Source: Clavulina sp. PMI_390
Taxonomy: Eukaryota; Basidiomycota; Agaricomycetes; Cantharellales; Hydnaceae
Assembly (NCBI GenBank): GCA_015039315.1
Contig: WIDE01000104.1
Location: 1,855-21,863, forward strand
Direction of reading: 5' to 3'
DNA length: 20,009 bases
Under the pieces are notes generated by a model. The model had not been told where the DNA came from, did no database searches, and worked only from the letters and a program-made list of their open reading frames with translations. Made by a program: the position numbers and the translations under genes. Of this stretch, positions 8,882 to 16,622 are shown piece by piece (position 1 is the stretch's first letter; each line of letters begins with the position of its first letter).

Positions 8882-11800
8882 CCTCAGATGAATTCGACGT
8901 CCTTAGAGCCAATATGCTGCGTCGTTTTGGTATTTTTCCAGCGGGCGATATATCGCAGCTTCCTCCCACAAAGGCTACTATGCTTGTTGATCAAATTTAT
9001 GAGGTGTGTCTCTTTGGTTAAACCAACACAGCCAGAACCCTGACTCGACGTCACAGCATTTGCAAGATCATGCTCCTGGCTCTGCTGAATACCCGCATAT
9101 ACTGCGTTTGCTCCAAGACTGCTCTTACCAAACTTGTACTTTCCCTACTCTGCTCAGCATCTCGGATATTACATTCAGCAGAGATCAAAGGATGAATAGG
9201 GGGGGGGAGGCTACACTTTATTGGGGCCATATGGCTGAGCATCGCATAGTTGTTCGAGAACAGTTTGCTACGATTGAAGAGTGGGAAAAGGACCAAGGTC
9301 GCTCCATTGTCCAGGTCTTTATATCTCGACTGCTACTCTCAATAAATGCTCACTTGCTTTCCAGCTTGTGCACCGTGAAGCCATTATTCACTCGCAGCTA
9401 CACCACCCTAATATTTTACCCTTCCTGGGTATCTACTATGAGAGTGCTTATTCAGTTCCACTGGTCATCCTACCATACATTGAACGTGGTTCGCTTGAGA
9501 GACTGCTTGCTGAGCTGAAGCCAGAAAAGCTCATGGAACAATCAGATATGATCACGATTGTGAGTGTTGCATAGATTTCTGGATAATACAACTGAATTCA
9601 TGGGATCTTGTGGCAACCACCCCTTAGCTTGTAGGCTTGGCACGGGGTTTGGTGTATCTTCACTCACGGGACCCACCAATCATTCATGGTGATCTCCAGC
9701 CGGTATGCTCCCCCACAACAGTGCAAGCCATATTGACTTATTATACTGATCAAAGTCTTGCAGGGAAATGTCCTAATCAATAACCTTGGTAATCCAGTTC
9801 TGTGTGATTTTGGGCTTGGTAGGATCCGTCATGAAATCTCTCGGAGTTGCACAGATCACATAAATGGTGGGCGGCTCCGTTTTGTAGCTCCTGAACTTTG
9901 GGATCTTGCAGGCTCAAGTCAGCAGAGTGATGTCTTTGCACTGGCTATGACATACCTCAATGCATGGAGTGGTCAGCCTCCATTCCCTGAGATTAGTCAA
10001 GAGTGGAGGGTGGCATCTGAACTCAGTAAAGGATCCCGCCCAGCAAAGCCACTTAAAGCTGTTGTGCTGGGCCATGAAGTGGAAGCAGAGTTTTGGAAGC
10101 TGCTTGAGTCTATGTGGGTACATCAGGCATCCAACCGGCCCTTGAGTGGTCAAGTGCTGGACAATTTCGAGCATATTTTCAAACCCTGTGAGTGTTCTGC
10201 TTTGTTTGAGGCTCAGTTGAGTTGGACTGATGACAAATGTGTTTTCTTTGCTATATTGTACCCACCACCTGGCTTCATTTTGGATTCAGTGAAACAGCAT
10301 CTCCCATCAACACAGCCAACCCCGGCATATCTCCCATCTGATGAGTTTCACATCTCCTCTGCTATACTCCCACCCCCGGATATCTCTTCAAGCCCACGGA
10401 ATTTTAGAAGTCCACATGGTATGATAATCAAATAGATGACAGAGATACCACCTGATCATTTAGCAATAATATAGCTCAGACTGCATTGCACAATCTTCCA
10501 TACACTGGGGAGGCAAGCCAGTACCTGTGGGACCACAGGCCTGAAAATCTCTGCCTCTCTGGCACACGTGAGGCTGTCCTGAATGCACTAATCAACTGGG
10601 CAGAGGGTGGTGTCCAGCCAGCTCGCTGTCCACCCTGGTTACAGGGTATCAACAAGGAGAAGCGTGTCATATGGCTTTGTGGAGTGGCTGGAAGTGGGAA
10701 GTCATCTATTGCCTTGTCTGTAGCCCTACAAGCCTTGCATGATGGTCACTTGGGTGCATACTACCGCTTTAGTGCAGCCAAACAGGCTAATCTGAACCCA
10801 TGCAATCTCTTCAGCACCATTGCCACTCAGTTAGCTTCTAAACATAAAGCAGCTGAGGAATACTTGGTCAAGATTGTGAAAGCATGTGATATATTCACCC
10901 AAAAGTCCACTAGCCCCTCTGTGCAGCTGGAGAAGTTTGTTCTTCCTCTCCTTAAAATGGCTGGGAAACATTTTTCTGATACGCTCATTATTATTGATGC
11001 TGTGGATGAGTCAGGTGACAGGAGAGAGCGCAGGGGAATCCTAACTTGCCTGGCCCACCTTGCTAGACAGCTGCCCCCCTTTGTCAGAGTCCTTGTGACC
11101 ACACGGTATGAGCTTGATATCCAAGATTTCATCCAACCAGACTTGTTCACCACCCTTCTTCACATGGAGGATATCCCAAGTACATCCACAGAAGCTGATA
11201 TCAGGAAATATGTGCACCATATGCTCGCGGGTGTCACTATCAGCTCAGACCCAGCAAGGTCTGAAGAGAGGCTGACCCAGCTGGCAGTCAGATCTGAGCA
11301 ATCTTTCCAGTGGGCTGCCACTGCATGCATGTACATCTGTGATCTAGATGACGGTGATGGGACCCTGAGTGCTGCAAGTCGCATTCAGATTATGCTTAGC
11401 ACTAGCAGCAATCTTAATGATCTATACACAAAGGTTTTTGACACTCAGTTTGGTAACAGTCAACCCCAGAATTTGCACCTGCTACAGGCTGTTCTTGGCA
11501 TGGTTGTTGCTGCACAGAAGCCTCTTTCCCTGGCTTCTTATTACCAACTGGCAGAAAGTCACTCTCTCATCCCCCCTAATGCAGAATTTTCTACTGAGGT
11601 TTCCCAACTTATGCGCCGCCTTGCATCCCTTGTGTCAGGGACAGACAACGTCAAGAAACCTCTAGTGCCACTGCACACATCATTTACAGACTTTCTTCAA
11701 CATCCCAGGACAAATGAGAAGTACAAAGTGGATCTCAAGAGATCTCATCTCATTCTTGCAGCTGGGTGCCTCAATTTCATGCAAAACCACCCAAAGGGTT

Positions 11801-14748
11801 TGCGCTTCAATATCTGCAAGCTTGAAACATCAGTTACCCTCAACTCCAGTATTGAGAACCTCCCTGTTCTCATTCAGGAGCATATTGGAGAGATGCTGAT
11901 CTATTCATGCCAGTTCTGGGCTCTGCATTGTGCAGAGGTGGCAAGGGATCAATGTGGACTCATTGTACCGGCCATAAAGTCCCTTTTATCATCTAACAAG
12001 CTCTTACACTGGTTAGAGGTAATGAGCCTATTAGGAACATCTGCAGCAGATACCCTCTCTGCTTTGACTAGTGGTCCACTGGTATGACACAGACTAATAT
12101 GAGTAGCACTTGGATTGACTTACACTAGTGCACTTTCTTATCAGATGGAACAAGGCATCGCCAATCATGTTATAGAGGCAATGAGGTTCACTTCCTACTT
12201 TGCTATCCCAATTGCCCTTAGTGCACCACATGTCTATCTTAGCACCATCCCATTCATTCCCACATCGTCTCCACTGTTCTCACTTGCAAAGGAGTACAAG
12301 AACACTCTGAGAATTACAAATGGGCAGTCAAAATGGTGGCCTGCTCTGTCACAGCAGTATCAAGCAAAGAGTGAGGTCACATCAGTCTCTTTTGCTGCTA
12401 AAAAAGGTCTTCTAGCAGCAGGCCACAAAGATGGATCAATAGTCTTGTGGAATATAAGGAATGGACAGCAGGAGGGTAAACCTTTGACTGGACACAATGG
12501 ATTTGTTTGCTCTGTGGCAATGTCACCAGATGGAGCTCTTCTGGCCTCTGGCTCTGAAGATAAGACTATCAGAATGTGGGATGCTCAAACTCAAGAACCC
12601 AAGGGACAACCTCTCACTGAACATGATGCATGTGTCAGGTCTGTGGCATTTTCGCCAGATGGGACCCTCCTGGCCTCTGGCTCAGAGGATAACACCATCA
12701 TAGTGTGGGATGTTCAAACTCAGGCAGTCAAGGGGCCACCTCTAACTGGCCATGATGCATGCGTCAAGTCTGTGGCGTTTTCACCAGATGGGACTCTCTT
12801 GGCCTCTGGCTCTGATGATGACACCATTAGGCTATGGGATGTTCAGACCTTGGCACCTAAGGGACAGCCTTTAATTGATCCAGATGCAGGCATTAAGTTT
12901 TTGGCATTCTTGCCGACTGGACAGCTCCTAACTCATGAAAAGACTAGCAAGCCATGGGACATTCGTATTCAAAGAGCCAGGGAAAAGCCTCTTATTAGAT
13001 ATACAAGATCAGTTGAGGCTGTGGCATTTTCACCAGATGGAGCTCTCCTGGCTGCTGGCTCTGATGACCATAGTATCAGGTTGTGGGATGTTCACACCCA
13101 AGCAGCCATAGGAAAGCCTCTGATTGGCCATAAGCAATGGGTCACATCTGTAGCCTTTTCACCAGATGGCACTTTGCTGGCCTCAGGCTCTGCTGACAGG
13201 ACGGTCATACTTTGGGATGTGAACACCCAGGCAGCCGAGAAGCAAGCCATAATTGAGCACAATGAGTACGTGACGTCTGTGGCATTCCTACCAGGCAGAT
13301 CTCTCCTCGCTTCTGGCTCTGGTGATAAAAAAATCAGGTTATGGGATGTTCAAGCCCATTCAGCCAAGGACACGCCTCAGGCTGGTCAGCATCACTTTGT
13401 CAATTGTGTGGCATTCTCCCCGGATGGCAATCTACTGGCTTCTGGCTGTGATAAAGCCCTTTCATGGAATAAAGATCTGCCAGGCTATTACTTCGATGAC
13501 TGTGCTATCCAACTGTGGGATATTAACACACAGACAGCTAATGGAAGGCCTCTGACTGGGCATTATCATGCTGTCACATCTGTGGCATTCTCACCAGATG
13601 GGACTCTCCTTGCCTCTGGTTCTGAGGATAAGACCGTTAAGCTGTGGGATGTTCAAACCCAGGCAGCCAAAGGAAAGGCTCTGACTGGGCACTATCAAGC
13701 TGTCACATCTGTGGCATTTTCACAAGATGGGACTCTCCTAGCCTCTGGCTCATATGACAATACTATCAGGCTTTGGGATGTCCAGTACAAGGTGGCCAGG
13801 ACAGTGTTCAGTATTCTGCAGACATTCTGGAGCCAGATAACAGGGGGAGTGTGTCTGAGTGGTCATGGCAGTGCAGTACACTCTGTAGCATTTTCTCCAG
13901 ATGGGGTTCTACTTGCCTCTGGCTCTAGTGACATGACTATCAGGCTGTGGGACGTTCAGACCCAGGCAGCTACAGGGAGCCCTCTGGCTGGGCATGATGG
14001 TAGGGTGACATCTGTGGCATTCTCACCAGATGGGAACTTGCTAGTGTCTGGCTCTTGGGATTACAGTGTTAGGTTGTGGGATGTGGGGTCTAGGGCAGGC
14101 AAAGGAAAGATTATGACAGGGCATTGCCGACCTGTGACATCTGTGTCATTTTCAGGAGATGGGACTACCCTGGCCTCTGGCTCATATGATTGCACTGTCA
14201 GGCTGTGGGATGTGACAAACCAGGCAGCAAAGGGGCAACCTCTAGTTGGCCATCATGGACAGGTTTCATGTGTTGCATTTCAGCCAAGTGGGAGCCTATT
14301 AGCTTCTGGCTCTGGCGACACAACCGTTAGGCTATGGGATTCTAATGTACAGATAAACAACAGCAACTTTCTGCAAAGTACCGATGGAACACTCTCATAC
14401 AAGGAAACTGAGTTGGGCTTTGGCTCCCATGGTAACCTTCAACCTTCCAGTACAACCTACAGCCCCAAAATACCACAAATGGATGTCCCAGTGCATGACC
14501 TTCCTTTTCAAATCTCTCTTTCTCCATCATCTTGGCAAAGTGTTCTTCAACATGGATGGCTCACAGGTCCACATGGTGAACTCATCCTGTGGATTCCCAT
14601 TATGTATCGTGGACCACCTTATGATGGAAGATCAATAGCAGTGCTTGGTAAAGAGATGCACTCTTTCCTCCATGTCAACATTGAAAAAATGATACTGGGA
14701 CATCACTGGAGCAAGTGTCAGACTAGCACACCTGGGCAACCAGCGTAG
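8875..14748 (+). CDS. NLR-like STAND receptor: protein kinase-like / NACHT NTPase / WD40 repeats
   Basis: Proposed exons are 8875-9003, 9057-9314, 9365-9559, 9628-9702, 9764-10418, 10475-12081 and 12145-14748 (stop TAG 14746-14748). The first four introns and the last are phase 0, the one at 10419 is phase 1, and the frame stays open throughout. The product is 1,840 aa, or 1,806 aa if 10188-10289 is a further intron. Residues (1,840-aa model): N-terminal segment 1-79, kinase-like domain about 80-360, proline-rich linker 361-437, NACHT and following helical/winged-helix region 438-973, 15 WD40 units about 1051-1708, C-terminal tail to 1840. By family knowledge such proteins are cytosolic receptors for non-self or danger signals: the repeats sense and the NACHT oligomerises on nucleotide exchange. 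The ATG at 8875 is the first in-frame ATG of exon 1, but it follows AAACAG, which could be a splice acceptor, so an extra 5' exon is possible. No partner gene is adjacent. Domain calls are firm; the 5' end is the weak point. Confidence 0.9.
9004..9056 (+). other. Intron 1 of the receptor gene
   Basis: Donor GTGTGT, branch-like CTGAC near 9040, acceptor CACAG; 53 nt, phase 0. Removal joins IYE to HLQDH in open frame. An acceptor at 9031 is also in frame but would give a 28-nt intron, too short for a fungus. Confidence 0.7.
9199..9207 (+). repeat. Run of nine G inside the kinase coding sequence
   Basis: The run encodes part of RGGE in the glycine-rich loop (residues 91-94). The frame is kept as given, but a mononucleotide run of this length is prone to slippage and to sequencing error. 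Confidence 0.9.
9315..9364 (+). other. Intron 2 of the receptor gene
   Basis: Donor GTCTTT, branch-like GCTCAC, acceptor TTCCAG; 50 nt, phase 0. Removal restores the kinase N-lobe from the GRSIVQ segment to the alpha-C segment LVHREAI, which lies in another frame. The donor is not the optimal GTRAGT, but the change of frame makes an intron necessary. Confidence 0.85.
9560..9627 (+). other. Intron 3 of the receptor gene
   Basis: Donor GTGAGT, acceptor CCTTAG; 68 nt, phase 0, with an in-frame stop (TAG) inside. Removal joins the kinase hinge region to LVGLARGLVYLHS, the helix before the catalytic loop. Confidence 0.88.
9703..9763 (+). other. Intron 4 of the receptor gene
   Basis: Donor GTATGC, acceptor TTGCAG; 61 nt, phase 0. 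It interrupts the kinase catalytic loop between HGDLQP and GNVLINN, so the conserved motif fixes both splice sites. Confidence 0.92.
10188..10289 (+). other. Possible in-frame 102-nt intron between kinase and linker
   Basis: A consensus donor GTGAGT follows the end of the kinase domain, and TTCAG ends the tract 102 nt later. The length is a multiple of three and no stop occurs, so the segment can be spliced or retained without changing frame. If retained it adds 34 residues (starting CECSALF) that do not resemble the kinase or the proline-rich linker. Splicing seems more likely, but the sequence alone cannot settle it. Confidence 0.5.
10419..10474 (+). other. Intron between linker and NACHT exon
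   Basis: Donor GTATGA, branch-like CTGAT, acceptor ATATAG; 56 nt, phase 1, with in-frame stops inside. Removal joins the proline/serine linker to the TGEASQYLW segment ahead of the NACHT domain. An alternative acceptor TTTAG at 10463 would change the reading and is less likely. Confidence 0.85.
10475..12081 (+). other. NACHT NTPase domain with helical/winged-helix region (exon 6)
   Basis: The exon has the Walker A motif GVAGSGKS (nt 10681-10704, residues 507-514), preceded by hydrophobic VIWLC. Walker B is LIIIDAVDE (nt 10984-11010), with the acidic pair D615/E616 typical of NACHT domains. A sensor-like VTTR lies at about residues 645-648. The stretch before Walker A (a GTRE-type motif, then a WAEGG segment) matches the entry to NACHT domains in fungal STAND proteins. 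After the sensor comes an all-helical region, containing PLHTSFTDFL at about residue 834, as expected for the winged-helix and superhelical parts. The domain should bind ATP or GTP and drive oligomerisation. The whole domain lies on one uninterrupted exon. Confidence 0.92.
12082..12144 (+). other. Intron between NACHT exon and WD40 exon
   Basis: Donor GTATGA, branch-like TTGACTTAC, acceptor TTATCAG; 63 nt, phase 0, with stops inside. Removal joins SALTSGPL to MEQGIANHV in the region linking NACHT and WD40. Confidence 0.9.
12376..14349 (+). repeat. WD40 repeat array: 15 units, mostly 129 bp (43 aa)
   Basis: Unit starts in frame are 12376, 12505, 12634, 12763, 12892, 13012, 13141, 13270, 13399, 13573, 13702, 13876, 14005, 14134 and 14263. 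The core is VxSVAFSPDGTLLASGSxD, then xTIRLWDVQTQ and a GH before the next unit. Units 2-4, 6-8, 10 and 12-14 are exactly 43 residues. Unit 1 is degenerate (ends in LWN), unit 5 is shortened to 40 residues and lacks the SPDG/ASGS core, and units 9 and 11 are both 58 residues through unrelated insertions. The last unit ends at WDSN. Fourteen or fifteen blades suggest two seven-bladed propellers or a similar pair. The DNA repeats themselves are closely alike (for example 13573-13701 against 13702-13788), which indicates recent duplication or conversion between units. Confidence 0.95.
14350..14748 (+). other. C-terminal tail after the WD40 array
   Basis: The final 132 residues lack WD motifs. 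A polar, Ser/Thr/Pro-rich stretch leads into a segment with GWLTGPHGELILWIP, then an aromatic/His segment ending HHWSKC before a short polar end. The GELILWIP strand followed by a terminal W-x-x-C resembles the closing element often found behind WD40 arrays in basidiomycete NACHT-WD40 proteins, where it may supply an extra strand to the last blade. The family resemblance is from memory; the sequence features are seen directly. Confidence 0.6.
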
Positions 14749-14971
14749 TCTTCCATTCATTCATTGCACTTGCGACTTGTTGTCAGTGTTTCTTGATGAC
14801 TCTTTGAGATCTTATATAGCACTTCCACTTTCCAGACCATGCCTTAATATAGGCTGTTTCCTGTGTAAATAGACTATGAAAACATCTCTCAACACAAGGG
14901 CAGGTACACCATAGACATTGTATACATGCACATAAAACACAAGTCAATTGCCATGTAATATACTGTCACTG
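14749..14971 (+). other. Likely 3' untranslated region of the receptor gene and spacer
   Basis: T-rich sequence follows the stop codon. No AATAAA is present, which is common in fungi. The next landmark is the inverted repeat arm at 14972. Confidence 0.4.
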
Positions 14972-15006
14972 CCCACTCAATGGACCATTCCATCCAATGG
15001 ACCAAA
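14972..15006 (-). repeat. Right arm of 35-bp long-range inverted repeat
   Basis: Reverse complement of 4047-4081 with two transition differences. It lies about 220 bp past the receptor stop codon. A shorter related piece, CAATGGACCACT, is at about 3398. Confidence 0.75.
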
Positions 15007-16471
15007 CGCTTCCCACAAGTGACTGACATGTTCGTATTCCAAGAAACTTTTGTCAAAGACTATTAAAGACACATAGAGCACGTCTGTTGTGTTTTGAGAG
15101 TTGTCAGAGTTGTGGGCTGGTAGGTATATATAGGTAGCAACATGAAATGAGGGAGGGGGATTGGAGACAAGAAGCAGGGTGCAACATATATCAAGATCAA
15201 AAAGAAGAGAAGATAAGAAGGTGAGTGGCCAGATTGGCATGATGGCTGGAGCAGGGAACTGGAAGCTAGGAACAAAGAGCAGGGAATGAGAAGCAGGGTG
15301 ATCAAAGAAGCTGCAGTCTGCCCCTGGTGGCAGCACTGGTAAAGCTTACTTGCACTTCTACACTCACTCTATCTTATTTGTGATTGGTTCTGTCTTTTTG
15401 ATTGGTAACTGTAGGAGAGGGGATGCATAGAGGAGCTTGGAAAGTCCTTGGCATGTTCAGGAGATTAAAGGTTCCTCTTAGTGGAGGTGATACTCCAGAA
15501 GTGTGAATGAAGGAGACTGTGACACTAGGAGGACTTCAGATCTTAGACTGCATTGACTTGCTCTGTCCTGTGCAAGTCAGACACCTAGCTGTCTTAATGG
15601 GCAACCACCTTTGGGATCCCACCAGCTATGCTACACTCAACACTGAGGCACACACAACAAGCTCAAGCTGTGTCTACTGTGCAATGTCCTAGCTCATGGT
15701 TCAAGCTCACACCTGGCACAAAATAACTGAGGCAAGGGGAGGAATATGATAGAATTATGATGAGAAGGTATGGGTATGCAGAAGTAACACCTAAGTCTGA
15801 ACTGAACTCAAGGGGAGCTCTTCTTTTCTTTCTACTGATTGCTACCCGTGAGCTGTATATACCAAGAAGGACAAAAGGGGAGGCTGAACAAAGGAGAAGG
15901 TAAGTCTGGGGTGCTAATCTGTCTGTGGAGTCCAAGAAGGAAAGAATCCTGTGGAGCTACTCAAACACTCAGGACCAGTCTTCCATGATCCTCCAGCCTG
16001 TTTGAACAGGACCATGTCAGCTCCAAGGTCCAGGCCCTCTGGTCTAGGTCAAACATGATCAGGCTCACCTGTATTTCATAGTATTCATTACCCCTATGTT
16101 GGCCCTACTTCTTTGACTTCATTGGTCTCCCCTTTTGTGGAGTGCCTTTCATTGGTTCTCAGACTACCAGTCTATGCTCTGCTATATGAATACACAGAAT
16201 CTGCTTGAGCACAGAGAAAATGAAGAAAGTACCCCTTATGCCAGACTCACAAAATCTCCCAAGCAATTACTACCCCTACTCCTTACAAAAGAACCTACCA
16301 ATCCCATCCCATCACATCCTAAATCATCTCTTACTGAGCTCATAAACTGCTGAATAGTACCAGGTAACACTGTTCCCCCTACTCTCTAACTTGTAAGGTA
16401 GTTTCAGCCGAATTGGAGAACAAACCTGTACTCACAAGATCAAACAGATAAGTGCTTGCATGCATGTAGGT
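15007..16471. other. Intergenic, purine-rich tract, no supported gene
   Basis: 15140-15310 is strongly purine-rich (AGAAGCAGGG-like words repeated, for example at 15170 and 15291), which opens two pyrimidine-coded minus-strand frames of low complexity. The rest is CpG-poor with only short frames. Confidence 0.5.
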
Positions 16472-16622
16472 TTGATTCCCCACCAAAATGGATTGTTTCC
16501 CCACCAAAGTAGATTGTTTCCCCACAAGTGGATTGTTTCCCCAGAGACGGATTGTTTCCCTCCAGGTGGATTGTTTCCCCACTGAGGTGGATTGTCTCCC
16601 CATAAGTGGATTGTTTCCCCAT
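16472..16622 (-). repeat. Minisatellite, about eight copies of a 19-21-bp unit
   Basis: On the plus strand the unit begins TTGTTTCCCC, followed by a variable stretch and a (G)TGGA end. Periods are 19-21 bp. On the minus strand it reads GGGGAAACAATCCAC, similar to the GGGGGAAAGCAGACT unit of the left array. Long open frames on the minus strand here (repeating GNNP/GETIH patterns) are a by-product of the repeat. Confidence 0.9.

Larger units (their letters stand above)
9165..10187 (+). other. Protein kinase-like domain of the receptor (spans three introns)
   Basis: The glycine-rich loop region reads RGGEATLYWG (residues 91-100). The beta-3 position, normally lysine, reads IVVRE with Arg110. 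The alpha-C glutamate is probably E134 in LVHREAI, followed by HHPNILPFLGIY. The catalytic loop is HGDLQPGN, with Asp216 and Asn221 kept and the usual lysine replaced by Gln218. The metal-binding motif is DFG at 234-236 and the P+1 motif is APE at 261-263. This is tyrosine-kinase-like in style (HGD instead of HRD). Most catalytic residues are present, but Arg at beta-3 leaves activity uncertain: it may be a pseudokinase, or the substitution may be normal in this receptor subfamily. A proline-rich linker follows. Confidence 0.88.

Noticed and set aside
9004..9031. Alternative 28-nt intron 1
   Set aside because: In frame, but too short to splice; the 53-nt version with a CTGAC branch-like site is preferred.
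13448..13483. Micro-intron inside WD40 unit 9
   Set aside because: GT..AG bounds exist and keep the frame, but 36 nt is below the usual minimum for fungal introns; treated as a coding insertion.
12497..13555. Small open frames inside the WD40 exon in other frames
   Set aside because: They are shadows of the receptor coding sequence, repeated because the DNA itself is repeated.
14977..15336. Two overlapping 80-119-codon minus-strand frames
   Set aside because: They are products of a purine-rich plus strand, giving low-complexity Ser/Pro/Leu peptides without motifs.
16472..16622. CRISPR-like regular repeats
   Set aside because: The units are contiguous 19-21-bp minisatellite copies without spacers, and the genome is eukaryotic.
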